64,000 nt of DNA from Tetradesmus obliquus (Eukaryota > Chlorophyta > Chlorophyceae > Sphaeropleales > Scenedesmaceae), in contig CP126192.1 of assembly GCA_030272155.1 (NCBI GenBank), positions 8,528,501-8,592,500 of the forward strand, in the 5' to 3' direction. The notes under the pieces were generated by a model that searched no databases, had not been told where the DNA came from, and saw only the letters and a list, made by a program, of their open reading frames with translations. Every line of letters begins with the position of its first letter. Position 1 is the stretch's first letter. Shown here piece by piece: positions 1-13,300 of the stretch. A program made the translations under genes and the position numbers.

Positions 1-974
1 CACTCACAAAAAAGGCCCATCCATCGCTTTTGGTAGCATGCAGACAGGGTGCCAACGTGCGGAGCAATGAGCCTCAGGAAGTTCACTGGCACCACTGAGG
101 ACAGCAAAAGCAACACCTGCTGATCAATGAATCCGACTAGGACAGCCAAAAAAATACGTGAGAGGACTAAGTGCTGAGCCACTGTCTGTTTAAAGCTTCA
201 GCGTGCCTTGCAGGAGCTCCTATCTGGCAGTCACACCGCGCAGTAATCATCACCACGCTCAGCATGGTGATGATCACCCTTCCACTTTACTTTGTGCCCG
301 GACTATCTCTGTCACAAGCGCTCGATCGAGTCACCAGCTTAAGAAAATGCGCTGTTAATGCAATTGATGCAGCACAGGAAGCAGTAACCAGCACCTCAGC
401 CACTGCTTCCTGGTGACGCCAGCACCCAGCCTGGTTGCAACTGCAGCCCACCTGCTGCTAGCACCTTAGCGGCCAATCGCTGCAGGTTGGTAAAAATTTT
501 CACAACAATATCTTATGTTCAATGTTTGGGCGGGGGCATTAATTATCTCGGCTTCAGTGACCAGGTTTGCTATGGGGTAATGACAGTGCCCAACACTAGG
601 CCCAACACATCCCCCACCTCCTGCAATGTCATTCGTTACGCCTGAAGGTCATGCTAGCGCAGGATGCAATCCTGCACGATTTTAAACAGCACGACCCTCT
701 GAGTGCAGTGGGACAGTCGTCTCCCAAGTCCAGCTGCTCTGCTGAAATGCTAGAGCGTGGAACTTCTGGAATTGCTGTTTGATGCTGAAGGGTGGAGCTG
801 GGCATGCAGACACAGGTACAGCCGAGCAAAGCCAAACACACAACAAAACTCCTTTCCGCCAAGCTCGCGATCGGCACAGCTTTAACCATGATCATAAATA
901 GAAGAGAATATGTTGATGGTACTTGGCAGTAACTTACCTTCGGCCTTTCCAGGCATGGCGACAAGCAGCAGCGC
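1..974. other. Upstream region of the kinase gene
   Basis: No gene can be supported here. Short open frames on both strands have no recognisable domain. The stretch next to the kinase ATG (975) presumably holds its 5' UTR and promoter, but no TATA box or other clear element stands out. A further upstream non-coding exon of the kinase is possible, because a pyrimidine-rich tract ending in CAG lies at about 944-952. Confidence 0.5.
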
Positions 975-3900
975 ATGAAGTATGCCCACCCTGCCCCGTA
1001 TGCAGGTTACGGGAGGGCATCGTTTGAGCAGGAGCGTATCTGCGATGTAAACTCCAGCCAAAACTCGCCTTCAGCCAACCCCAGGCATGCCTCACTGCTG
1101 CAGCGGGAACAGTCTCCTTGGCGTGTGAGGTCTCCCAGGTAAGCCAACAGGCTCTAAGAGGGTTAATTGAAGTGCGGAGCTGCAGCTGACTGTGGCCTCT
1201 GACTCTGCTTCGGCACTGCTGCTCCTTTGCAGGGCCACTGAGGTGCGCCATGCTGCACTGGTTGATCTGGCAGGAGGGGGCTCTCCAGTCAAGGTGCGCA
1301 GAAGAGCAGCAGCAACAGAGCTGGGGAGCACCCACTGATGAGAATAAGCAGTCAGGCTGGCGCCATTGCAACCACAACAGCAGCTGAGCACCTTGTGTAG
1401 TATGCTTGCTGCAGACGCACGCTCGTCACTGCATCATGTGCAGCGCGCAGCTGCAATCACTACAAAGCGTCAACTCCACAGCACAACATCCTGAAATGCC
1501 TGGACTTTTGCCCTGTTGTTTCCCCTGTCTTCCACTGATGTGCACGTGCAGCTCAAAGCACAGTCCCTGAGCAGCAGTGGCAGCACCAGCGCTCGCGGCT
1601 GCAGCTCTCCTGCAAGGTGGCGCCAGGCCCCTGCAGGCGCGCTGAGCCCCATCCCCATCCTGCAAGGCAGCAGCTCGGTAGCATCCTCGCCTACACCTCC
1701 ACCCCGGCACCTCAGCAGCAGCAGAGATGGCAGCAGCGCAAACGGCAGCAGCCGGCTTGCAGGAGACGAGGCAGGTGCAGATGTGCTACAGGTGCACCAG
1801 GCGACGCTGCACCACCATCCCAGCAGCAGCAGTAGCAGCCAGCACACAGGCAATGGCTCCACTGTCTCTGCACTGATGCAGCAGCTAAACGCGCACAGGG
1901 CAAGCACTGCCGGCGGCAGCAGCAGCGGCGCGAGTGGGCTAGCGATGCAGCTGGGTGTGCGGGATGCAGCAGCCGTGGAGTCGCCTGGCAGGCCGCGCCG
2001 CACTACCTCAGCTCCTGGCTCTCAGCTGCACACGTATGCACTGCAGCATGCAACCCTGCAGCAGCAGCAGCAGCAGCAACAGCAGCAGGCTGGTGCAGGT
2101 GCCGGCGACAACAGCCCGCGCCCGCACCAGTACAGCAGCTTGGGAGCGCGGCTGGCCAACAACCCCAGCTATCAGAACTTGCCGCTAGATGTGGCCTCCC
2201 TAGATGGCCATACACAGTCGTGTGACACGCCTGATTCGAATTGCTCGGCACACTCGACGGTGAGTAATGTGTGTGTAGCCTGCCCTTCCTGCAGCTGCAA
2301 TGGAGCACTGCTGTCGATACCCAGCTGTGTGCGCCAGCTCAAAGTTGCTGTGGCAGTGGGCAGCTGACACTGACACTGCAGCACAGCGAGCTTAGGAGTG
2401 CCGTCAAGTGCAATGGTGGGCAGTCGGTCCCATGCCAGCGCTGTGCCTGCAATTCCCCGTTCAGAGTCGAGCCCATGTGGCATGCTGCCACCTATGCAAT
2501 ATGCATTTGCGCTCAACTCCTGCTGCTGCTGCTGCTGCTGCGTGTACAGGGCTCTGTCATGCTGGAGTCCCCGCACCAGCCAGCCACCACGCGCTTCAAG
2601 CCGCGCCCGCCAGGCAGCAGCAGCGGCAGCGCCAGCAGCGCGCCGCACAGCTCCACGCCCGCCATCGCAGCCGCAGGCAGCAGCGGCAGCGTTACAAGCA
2701 TAGCAAGCGTCGCCAGCGCCGGCGGTGCATCAGGCGCAGCAAGCAGCTTGCAGCCGCACCCGCCGCCGCCGCAGAGCGTGCGCAAAGCCAGCAAGCCGTT
2801 ATCTGCCGGGGCCGTGGCGTCGTTGCCGGAGGTCGGCAGCCCTCACGTGTCTGGCCCGCTGCATTCAATGGGCAGCTTCACAGCAGGGCCTGAGCGCTGC
2901 AGCGACTCGCCTGTGCCTGGCAGCAGCACAGGCGCAGGCGGCAGCAGCGACCAGGGCGGCAGCGGCGTGGTGCCGTTCCGGCGCAGCAACTACCGCTTAA
3001 GTCTGGCAGCAGCGGACTTGCCTGGCAGCAGCGGCAACAAGCCTGTGCCATTATTTTCACCAGCGTTCAGGCACAGCCTGATGGGCCTCAGCAGTGCAGG
3101 CACTGAGCTCGGCAGCAACCCTAACAGTCCTGGAGGCATTGCGCGCACGCCCAGCAGCGGCGGCGGCTGCTTCCTCAGCAGCTGCAGCATGAGCAGGCAG
3201 GACAGTGGCGGGCTTGGGGACCTGCTGAACTGTACAGGCGGCAGCGCATCGCCGTACGGCAGCACTGGCAGCGGCAGCCATGCGGCGGGCGCTGCTGCGA
3301 TCATCGGCGACGCATTCAGCAGCGGCAGCAACAGCAATGGCGTTGCGCAGGTGATGTATGGCAATGGCAGCGGCGGGCCGATGCATGCGCGCTCGTCGAG
3401 CGGGACGCTGGCTGCTGCGTCGCCGCTGGGCAACAGCAGCAGCGCAGGCATAAACCCTGCCAGCGGCAGCGCTGGCGTAATCAGCATGACCGGCAGCAGC
3501 TTGATGGCAACAGCAGCAGGCAGCTCTATGAGCTCTGTGGGAAGCTTTGGCAGCATGGGCCCTCCTCCTCCTCAGCCACCCCAGCAGCAGCAGCAGCAGC
3601 AGTCTGGCCTGCAGATCACCGGCAGCGGCGGCAGCAGCAGCGGCCCGTACAGCCGCCCCAGCAGCGGCAGCAAGGGCTGCAAGACGGTGTGCCTGCTGGT
3701 GGACGCTGTGCGCAGCAAGGATGATAGCCAGCTGCAGGCAAACCTGGCATACTGCACGGGCGGCCTGCATGGCCTAAATGATCTGCACCCCGTCACAGAT
3801 AAGACGCCGCTGCATGAGGCAGTGAGCCTGGGCTATGTCAGCATGGTGCGCATGCTGCTGGCGGCTGGCAGCGATCCAAACTTAGGCCCTGAGAAACAGG

Positions 3901-4675
3901 GAGGGCCGCTGCTGCAGGTGCGCAGGGGGGTGTAGCGCGCGCTGCTGTGCTGCAGCAGTGGTTGGGCTGACGGGTATGCTGTGCAGCCAGCTTGCATGCA
4001 ATCGCGCCATGCTCTTGCATAAGCCTGCTGCACACTCTGCACAGAATGCTCACTGCTTTCTGCTGCTGGTGCTACTGCTGTTGTCGTGCAAATGAATGTC
4101 TGTGACATGTGCTGCTGCTGCTGCTGCTCTGCTCTTCAGGCTGCCGGCGTGGGTGCCAGCGAGATCGTGCAGCTGCTGCTGGGCGCCGGCGCGCGCGTGG
4201 ACGCAACTGATGCGCAGGGCCGCACCGCGCTGCACCATGCGTGCGGGGGCGGGCATGTGGAGGTGGCGCGGCTGCTGATCAGCAGAGGGGCAGCCCTTAC
4301 GGCGCGCACACTTGACGGCGAGACGCCACTGGTGCGTTTGCTGTTGTCTTGCATTGCTGGCACAATTATGTTGTTGGCTGTCCGCAGTGCTAGCGGAGAA
4401 GACGAGCTCGGTGTTGTTTGATGCGGTCACGACATCAGCCTTTGTGTTGTTCTGTTGTGATGTGACGGTGGCACCTGGCAAACACCTAGCAAGCACCTGG
4501 CCAGCTGCATATCCCTGATGCCTGACGTGTGCCTCATGCTGGCTGCATTCCCTGTTCCTACAGGACCTGGCAAGGCCAGCGGTGCAGCTAGCACTGTGCT
4601 GCGGGCCGGACGAGCGCTCGCCCACAGCAGCACAGGCAGAGGCAGCACGCAGCAGCCAGCTTGCAAGCACAGCAC

Positions 4676-4706
<31 letters not shown>

Positions 4707-7700
4707 AGGCTCCGCGCACGCAGCAGCAGCAGCAGCAGCGGCGTCAGTCGTGACGCCAGATGGCAGCAGCGCTGGCGCAACACCAGCAGCACCAGGCAGC
4801 GCAGGACAAGGCCAGGGTTTGTTACGCAGCAGCAGCGGCAACGGCGCCGCCACCACGCCGGCAGTCACGCCGGCTGGCGGCTCCGGCAGCATGATGCTAG
4901 GCGGTATGTTCATGCGCCGCAACAGCAGCAGCGGCGGTGGCCACAGCAGCGGCGGCGGCAACAGCAGCGGCGGGCTGCTGTCCCTGGTCAGCAACGCGGC
5001 AGCAGCAGCAGCAACGACAGCACCTAATACTGCAGTCAGCAGTCCCAGTGGGCAGCAGGCAGCAGGCAGCTCTGGCATGCTGCCCAGTCCCTTGCTGAGC
5101 AACATAAATAACAATAGCAGCGGCGGCCACGGCACGCCGCCGATCAGCCCGAGCAGCTTAGCCGATGCGGTGGGCCCCACTGGCATGCGGCGACCCAGCC
5201 CGCCGGTGTCTGCTAGTGGTTTGGGCAGTGCTGTGAGTGGCGGCAGCAGCGCAGGCAGCCGCTGGGGCAGCAGGGTTGCATCTGCCCTCAGCTCCGAGAC
5301 AGGTGAGCTGCGCAAGCTTGAAATATACTCATGTATAAATTTCGATTGAAATGGTGTTGAAATATGGTGGGCGCAGAGGACAATGCACAACTTATAGTTG
5401 GTTGCGGCAGCTGCTGCGCCGGCGCTCGTGCAATGCTGCCCTGCCGCCTGCTCGCCTGTCGAGCGTGTAGCTGATCTGTGTGCGCTGCTGAAACCCATGC
5501 AGGCGAGCACGCCTCGGATCACTGCCAGAGGAGCGGGCCCCCACACCGCCGGTGCTGCAACTGCCATGCTTTAGGCTTTACATCTGTGCGCTGCTGAAAC
5601 CCATGCAGGCGAGCACGCGTCCTCTGCCCCGCTGGATCAACTGCCAGAGGAGCGCGCACCCACACCACCGGTCCTGCACCTGCCTGTGCAGCGCTTCCGT
5701 GGCACGCCCAGCGGCAATCTAAACCGCAAGCAGCGTGTTGTGCGCAGCAGCGGCGCTGCGGCAGCGGCGGCCGCGGCGGCAGCAGCAGCCTGCAGCAGCG
5801 GCAGCAGCGGTGGCAAGGGGCAGTTGATCAGCGAGGACATTCAGCGCAGCCCTGCAGAGGATGACCAGGCAGTCACGCCTGCAGGAAGCAGCACTGCTGC
5901 TGCTGCTGCAGCAGATGACGCAGCACGGCTGGCAGCAGCAGCAGCAGGCAGGGGCCTGCAAGGCCTGAGCTTGAGGGACCTAGGGTCACCTGCACGCAGC
6001 GGCGCAGCAGCAGCAGCAGCAGCGGCAGCAGGTGAGAGCGGCAGCGGCAGCGCGGCCGGCACGCCGAGTGCTGTCAGCGCGCTGATTCATGCCAGCAGCA
6101 GCTCAGGCTTTGGCAGCTTTGTGGGTGGCAGCAGCAGCAGTAGCAATGCTGCTGCTGCTGGTGGTGGTGGTGGCGGTGCCAATGGTGACCTGAGCAGGCT
6201 CAGTGCACCGCCAGCACTGCCCAGCAGCTACAGCAGCAACAGCAGCAGCAAGGTTGGCTACGACACTGCCTCGCCACGTGCAGCTCTGTTCAGAGCTAGT
6301 ATGGGGAGTAATAATGGCAGCAGCGGCGGCGCTGCACAGCAGCAGCAACAGCAGCAGCCGTCGCCGCGGCTTGCGCAGCAGGCGCACACGCCGACGCAGC
6401 AGCAGAAGCAGCAGCCGCAGGTGACGTTTAAGTTTGGGGTGGACTCTCCAGCGGATGCACGGCAAGCAGCACAGGCGACAGCAGCAGCTGCAGCAGCAGC
6501 AGTAGCAGCACGGCATCAGCATGCCGGCAGTGCGGGCGATAGTAACTCATTTGCATCATTCAGGCTGCGCTTAGCTGACAGTATCCCTAGGCAGCTGCCC
6601 GCGGCGATGCAGCAGCAGCAGCAGGTAGCGCAATCAGGCACGCCAACAGGCCAGCAGCAGCACTGGCAGCAGCAGCAGCACTGGCAGCAGCACCAGCCGA
6701 ATGACACCCGTGTTGCACCGCTGCTGCAAGGGCAGAGCCCTCCCCCCACACCAGAGGGTGCTACTGCCGCTCCTTCCAGGCTGTTTGACGGCCAGCAGCA
6801 GCAGCTCACGTCACCAACGCCGCCGCAGCAACAGCAGCTGTCAGAGCAGCAGGACGCCCAGCAGCAGCAGCAGCAGCCGCAAGGCAGGGACCGCAGCAGC
6901 AGCCTCAGCGGCAGCATACCGCAGCTGCTGCCTTCAGCGCAGCCGGACATCCGCAGCAGCAGCGAGGGCATTGGGCCGATTGCTGCGCGCATGTTTGGGC
7001 AGAGCATGGACCTGCAGATGGGTGACATGGAGTGGACCTGTGGCCGGCTGCTGGGTGAGGGGCAACAGCAGCAGCAGTGTATGTCAAGTGCTTTGTGTGT
7101 GTCATTGTGTGTTGACTTTGGCCTGCTTTTGTGTGTTTTGAATGATGAGATCAGCTCAGGCGCGTGAATGGTGCTCTGTGCGGTGCGCATGGTGGCAGTC
7201 TGCCAGCTGCAAGCTTCGGTGCAGCTGTGGTCACCTGATTGCTGTGAACTGACCGTGCGCTGCGTCTGCTACTGCTGCGTCAGGCGAGGGCGCGTACGGC
7301 AAGGTGTTTGAGGGCCTCAACAAGCGCACCGGGGAGCTGATGGCAGTCAAGGCGCTGACGCTGCTGGGGCGGCCCGACAGCGAGGCAGTGCGCAACCAGC
7401 TGCAGGAGCTCACACAGGTGCGGGCGCGGCGACAGTCGAAGTTGCAGTGTATGCATGCTGCTGCAAAGCATATGCCAGTGATTTCCTGTTGTTCTGATGC
7501 ATGAGTGGCAACGCTGAAGAATATGTGACATGTGTGTGTGCACGTGTGGCCTAGCTTGCAAGGCCCCATGCGCGCTTCATGCCAACTGCATGTAGACCTA
7601 TGGCCCATCTCACGCTAGGCTCTCATCGTCTGCCCTGCACCCCTGGCCTATCCCATCAAACACAGGAGCTGCGCTCAAGAACTGCAAACGCTGCGCTGCT

Positions 7701-10128
7701 TTGCACAGCTCCACATGAACTCCTCTGAATCTCACATGTGTGCCTCCTTTACACTTCTGCCTCTCACGTTCGCCACAGCCTTTACATCCACAGGAGCTGC
7801 ACATGTACAAGCAGCTGAAACACGCGCACATCTCGCTCACATCCCATGCATTTGCCGTGGCCTTCCATGCCGCCCCGCAGGAGCTGCACATGTACAAGCA
7901 GCTGAAGCACGCGCACATCGTGGGCTACATCGACGCGCGCTTCGACACCTCCACCAACACGCTGTACATATTCCTGGAGAACGTGCCCGGCGGCAGCATC
8001 GCGTCCATGCTGCAGCGCTTCGGGGGGCCTTTCCCGGAGAACGTGGCGCGCAACTACACGCGGCAGCTGCTGCTGGGGCTGGAGTACCTGCACAGCCAGC
8101 TGTGAGTCAAGGACATATGGGCAGCCGATCGGCCTGCTGCATTAGATGGAACCTCCACTTCACGAGTACCGTACATGAATTGCTGCATGCTGTACTGTGG
8201 CTCCGTGCTGCATCTCCCTCTGCGATTAGCTCTACTAGTGATTCATTCCATCTAAGATCGTGGCAGGACCCACATGTACGTATCCTCTCTCGCTAGTACA
8301 GTATCTGACACGCTGCTTGCTGCGGCTTTTCCCCTCTGCTGCAGCATCGTGCACCGCGACGTGAAGGGCGGCAACGCGCTGCTCACCACCAGCGGCATCG
8401 TGAAGCTGGCTGACTTTGGCGCAAGCAAGATCCACAAGGCCGGCGACGGCGGCAGCAGCAGCAGCGGCAGCGCCGAGGGCGGCGACGCGTGCCGCTCCGT
8501 GCTGGCGCAGAGCCTGCGCGGCAGCGCGTGCTGGATGGCGCCCGAGGTCGTGCGCGGGCAGGGCTACGGTGAGCTCATTTGATCAAGATTGTCGTATTCT
8601 CGATTAAATATATGCTTCATGGTTTGTGCAGCGCCTGCAGGATGGCTTTCGAGGTCGTGCCCGGGCAGTGCTACCGTGAGTGTGTGTGCCGCTGCTTGAA
8701 TGCAGCATGCGTGACAGAGAGCAGTCCTGCTGTTGACAGAGAGAGTTTGCATGTATGCGTTCGAGCAAAGCCCAGCCGAAGCTGTGTGGTGCGCACACAT
8801 TGGTGTGGGTGGCCCTGCCGTTGTGCGCGGGCAGGGCTGCAGTGCGCAAGGACATCATATCCTTGATTATGCTGCGCTGCAGAAGTAACAGTTACTTTTG
8901 TTACATTGGTAGACGACTCGCAGCTGGTTCAAACCAGCAAAGAAAACAGAAGGCCTCAGGCCACAACAAGACAGGGAAACACCATAAATGGTGAATTAAT
9001 GTCTGTTGGTGTGGTGCCGCAGGCCGTAAGGCGGACATCTGGTCGCTGGGCTGCACCGTGCTGGAGATGCTCAGGCCTGCCAGCATCCGACTCATCACAT
9101 GCTGCCATCAAGCTTCTTTGTGTGTGCCTCATTCTTAGCCGCAGGCTGCAAGGCGGACATCTGGTCACTGGGCTGCACCGTGCTAGAGATGCTCCATGCT
9201 GCTCCATACCTCACCCCACATACGCATGACTGACACCTGCATGCTGCGGATTCGCTTCTGTGTGTGCTGCCGCAGGCCGCAAGGCGGACATCTGGTCGCT
9301 GGGCTGCACGGTGTTGGAGATGCTCAGCGGCAAGCACCCCTGGCCCGACATCGACAACCAGTTTGCGGTCATGCTGGCCATCCACAACGCCACGCAGGGC
9401 CCGCCGCGGCCGCCGGGGCTGTCGCCACTGGCCAACGACTTCCTGGACCACTGTTTCAGGGTGAGCTGCATATACATGAACTTTCCAGTAAATTCTGTCA
9501 TGAGGCAACGCAGCTGACATGCCCGCCTTATATGCATGAGTGGCTGGGTTTGCAAGCAATGCTGCTGCCATGCCAGCTGGGGCTGTCGCCGCTGGCCAAT
9601 GACTTCCTAAACCACTGCTTCAGGGTGAGCGCGCTGCACATGTGTTTTGTTTTGTTTCGAATTGGAAATGATTCCAGAAGGCTGTTGATGCTGCCATGCC
9701 CGCTTGGACTGTCGCCGCTGGCCAATGACTTCCTGGACCACTGCTTCAGGGTGAGTACACATACTTGAGTTTGCAATTGCTTTGGTTTGCATGCGATGCC
9801 GCTATCATGCCTTTGCTGTCGCCGCTGGCCAATGTTTTCTTGGACTACTGCTTCAGGGTGAGCGGGCTGTCCCATGCATTATGGGTTCAGGTACCTGCAA
9901 CAGTGCGCCGTGCTGCTGTTTTCTTTGTCAAGCTGTACGGGCGCGGTCACTGCTGCAGGACGGCCGGCTGTGCATGCGAGCATGTGCATTTGTTTGCGGA
10001 ACAGGCGCGTGGTGCTGCCATGCCTGGCACCGCTGCCTCTGCTTGTCAGCGGAATTCCGCCATACAGCTGTCTGGCTTCGCCGTTGTTGTTAGTGAGCCG
10101 GCTGTGTCCCGTTAATATACCTTCTTTG

Positions 10129-10166
<38 letters not shown>

Positions 10167-10279
10167 AGATGAACCCCAACGACCGCAGCTCTGCGGAGCA
10201 GCTGCTGACGCATGCCTGGGTGGCGGGCCAGGGCAGCAACCCCACACGCACGCGCGCCTCGCTCAGCCAGGAAGTGTGA
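975..10279 (+). CDS. Ankyrin-repeat MAPKKK-like Ser/Thr kinase, 12 exons
   Basis: Predicted cytosolic protein kinase of the MEKK/STE11 type, about 1850 aa. Exons: 975-1138, 1233-1293, 1552-2259, 2550-3917, 4140-4331, 4564-5302, 5609-7054, 7284-7417, 7881-8101, 8345-8568, 9276-9460, 10169-10279; all phases agree. Residues 1-680 and 850-1550 are Ser/Gln/Ala/Gly-rich low complexity. Three to four ankyrin repeats lie at about 690-840 ([36 protein letters not shown]). The kinase domain, about 1552-1833, has the P-loop GEGAYG, the lysine of [15 protein letters not shown], the ADFGAS activation start, CWMAPEVV, and [20 protein letters not shown] plus WMAPEV fits MAPKKKs, which phosphorylate MAPKKs. 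The ATG at 975 follows an in-frame stop at 930. Introns around the kinase exons carry partial exon copies. The substrate is unknown. The kinase call is firm; the 5' exons are less certain. Confidence 0.85.
7794..7832 (+). repeat. Intronic partial copy of kinase exon 9 start
   Basis: After a CAG acceptor (7791-7793) the sequence repeats the first ~39 bases of the true exon at 7881, encoding [13 protein letters not shown], and then diverges. It is out of the spliced model, because using it would duplicate a kinase segment. Confidence 0.8.
8632..8690 (+). repeat. Intronic partial copy of kinase exon 10 end
   Basis: This stretch resembles the exon end at 8528-8568 plus its GTGAG donor. It encodes [11 protein letters not shown] in place of [12 protein letters not shown] third, weaker fragment lies near 8820-8845. 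Confidence 0.7.
9023..9194 (+). repeat. Two intronic copies of kinase exon 11 start
   Basis: Copies at 9023-9072 and 9145-9194 each follow a CAG acceptor and encode [15 protein letters not shown], matching the true exon start at 9276. The spacing is about 120 and 131 bases. Both diverge right after the shared ~50 bases. Confidence 0.85.
9580..9862 (+). repeat. Three intronic copies of kinase exon 11 end with donor
   Basis: Copies at about 9580-9630, 9703-9755 and 9817-9862 repeat the true exon end (9418-9466). They encode variants of [14 protein letters not shown], each followed by a GGTGAG donor. Substitutions differ between copies, so they are not sequencing duplicates. Confidence 0.85.
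10132..10168 (+). repeat. (CTG)n tract forming a splice acceptor
   Basis: About eleven CTG units end in CTGCAG directly before the last kinase exon. The tract takes the place of the polypyrimidine tract. Confidence 0.85.
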
Positions 10280-10315
10280 GCAGCAGCTGCAGCGGCGGCT
10301 GCAGCAGCAGCACCT

Positions 10316-13300
10316 GCAAGCTCCAGCAGGCTCTGCAGTCTGGCACAGTTGCCACGAGGACACCACGTGCATGTGGCAGAGCTCGTGTGCGTGCCAGCTG
10401 CCCGGTTGGTTGGCTGCGTGCTGCCAGCAGCGTTGCTTGCTGCTCCTGTGGCTGGCTTTGGTGGGTGCCAGCTGTTCTGGAGGCGCAGGCTGCAAGCTTA
10501 CGCGACGCCAGCATGCACTGCAGCCTGGCACAGTTGAGCTGTGGCTGACCTCGCCAGAGCTTCTCAGCCTTGCAGATAAGCTGCTCCCTTTGCTGGGGGT
10601 GTGCTGCTCGGAGCGCTGGTTGCTGCTCGTGTGGCTGGCGTTGTGATGTGCCAGCTGTTCTGGAGGCACTTGCTGTCGAGCTGCAACCGCTGTGCTGGCC
10701 AGCTGCAACACTTCTGTGCTGAGTTGCTGGTATGTTCGTTGCTGGCAACACTTTATTTGCCGCTGCCGGCTGCACACCACTGATCATGCGGCTCTGTCGT
10801 TTATTTCACAGCACTGACTGCACCGCAACCATCACTGTTGCCGTACTGTGGCATGGCGTGCACACGCTTGTGGCCGAGGGTATTGCTGGCTGTTGCCTGC
10901 TCATGCGCGTCTCTGTGTGCGTGTTGTGCGCATCCGTGTGTGTGTGCAGGCACGCCTGTTTCCTGCCAGCCGACTGACAGGCACCCTTTGCACTTCAGGA
11001 GGGAGAGTAGGGTTGTTGCAGTTGTAGCTTGGGCGAGGCTTTGATTATGTACAGGCTGCGGGTTAGGCGGTGGAAGCACCCCTGGGCTGCTGTTTAGTGC
11101 AGTGTGTGTGTAGGTGCATGGCATGTAGAGTTAGCAGCATCACGCCAGCACAGGCGTTGCTTGTTCTGTTGTGTTCAGTGTCAGGCTGGCACGCCTGTCT
11201 ATTGTCTAGTGGTACATAGCTTGTAGTTAGGGGCGGGTGTAGGTAGAAGGGGTGGGGAGGAGGGTGTATGCAACTTTGAGCAATGCATGGGTCATCTTTG
11301 CTGCGATACATATTGGGACGCACTGTAAAGACCTGGGTGCCGTGCCACTGTCCTTGGCTGCTTGTGGCCCGTCTGTCTGCCGACTGTATCAGCTGTTGCA
11401 TTTGTGCTGGGGGCTGCTCAAGGCACGTGTGCTGATGGCCGCACGTGTGGTGTGCACCAGCACAGTGCTTTGCTGCAGGATAGCTGCTGCAGCAAGCTGC
11501 ACATTGTGCGGATGATGCTGGTGCTAGCAACTCCAGTTACCTGTATAAGTCGTAGCACCGCTTCTGTCATTGATGCCACCAGCAGCGAATGCACTGGTAA
11601 AACGCTTGCTGTGTGAACTGCTGACCTGCTCTGGCTTCTATGTTCGGCTGCTGTGCTGAGCGCATCAGTGCTGCTGCTATAGGCCCTGGTTTGCCCTTCA
11701 CTATCTGACGCAAGCAATTTGTATAGAAGCAATCTGCGCATGGTGAACGCAAGAATTCACATGCGGTGCACCTGGCTTCAACAAGCAGGGCTGCATTGAT
11801 TGTAGGTGATGCTCCTAGTGCGCTCAGTGCTACGCAGCACACATGCTTTTATTGACTGCGGGTGGCTGATCCCGAGGTGTGCATTTGTGGCCAACTCTGT
11901 GGCGTTAGCGAATGCACTTAGGGACGTGCGCTGCAGTTGATGTATTGCGACCCATAACGCCTTGGGGTTGCGGGGTGGCGCCGGCAGCGTTGGCCGTGCA
12001 TACGTAACCCACACTGCTCGCAACACCTTGTACTACGTAGTACGTATACAAGCCAGCTGTGCCAGAGGGGCTGCTGCTAGGATTGCATGGCAAGGACAGA
12101 TATGACGGCACTGTGAGGCGTCATGTGGTTTATGAGGCTGTTGACGCGTGGTGCTTGCAGCAGCCTGCTTCGTATATTTGCAACCTGGATTTGCTGTGGC
12201 GTGGAGCTGGTGACTCATAGCAGCTGGCTTCACGAGCGCGATGGCCAGAGCACAGCACGCGCGGGTATAGCCATGCTGTTGACGGGCCAGCAGTGTTGGC
12301 GCTGGTTGCTGTCTTTTCCGTTGTTGAGGGTGCGGCTTCCCTCTGCATATCTCATTACTACCCATTAATTGTACCTGCCGCGTGATCCTGTTGATGCTTG
12401 TGTCTTCCGCGCGTGATCTCCCCCTCGCATAAGGCTTGCCCAGTCGGCACTTGGATGTTGATATGCAGGCGCGTGTTGCAGTTGGAGAAAGTTTCCAATG
12501 CTGTGCCTGCAGGGCTTGCCACCTTCGTGATGATGCACACGGTTGTGTGGCTCAGCCGCATGCTGCCTCTGATTACTTTCATTTGACCGGTGTGCCGCAC
12601 GTATTCGCAAGTTGTATCACACTCCTGCTAGTTAACCTGACAATCTGGTCATGGCATGCTATGGCCTAAACATCTCGCTTGCGGCTGCTGTGCGCCAGCA
12701 ATGGCCTGAACGTGCTTACGGGACGAAAGCTGGCCATGGCAGTGGGGTGTAGATGGCTTTACAAATTCGCATGTAGGAGTGAAGCTTACAAGCACGGGCC
12801 TGTACGCATCTGTGGGGCTGTTGTATGCATGACTGAGCTGTCATGACAACGTTTTGTAACACATAACAAGTCAACCTGACACTTGACGTGTGAGTACACA
12901 TGAGTCTGCGCATGGGTTAGAACTGCGTGTTAGGTTATCTGTTATGCACCGTGCACGCTTACGCAAATCAGCAGTTGCTGTTCGTCCTGCCGCGCCTGCG
13001 CCCAACACAACAGCTGCTTTGTGAAGAGTGCCTCCTCTGCACAGCTGTTCTGGTGTGCCAGCAAGCATGGCAGAGGCAGAGGACGCTGTGCAGCTGTTCT
13101 CTCGCAAGTCATCAGGGAAAAGGAAGAAGTCCCAGCAGGCGAACGGGGCTGCAGACGAGTCTGCACCCAAGAGGCAGCAGCAGGAGGCTGGGGCAGCAGC
13201 AGCACTGCCGGAGCGGGCGCAGGGCGAGGCCAGCACTAGTGAAAGCACAGCAGCTAGCTTCAAGGAACTAGGCGTATCAGGCTGGCTTTGTAGCGTTGTG

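Noticed and set aside
682..956. Small minus-strand two-exon frame beginning MPGKAE with a good GTAAGT donor
   Set aside because: Gives only 44 residues with no known family, and its ATG lies 19 bases from the opposite-strand kinase ATG, leaving no room for two 5' UTRs.
1092..3770. Long minus-strand open frames rich in Ala, Leu and Cys
   Set aside because: They are the reverse of CAG/GCA-rich kinase exons. Such tracts stay open in all frames and show no domains.
4050..5567. 505-residue minus-strand open frame
   Set aside because: Spans kinase exons and introns and has no domain, while the plus strand has ankyrin repeats and consistent splicing.
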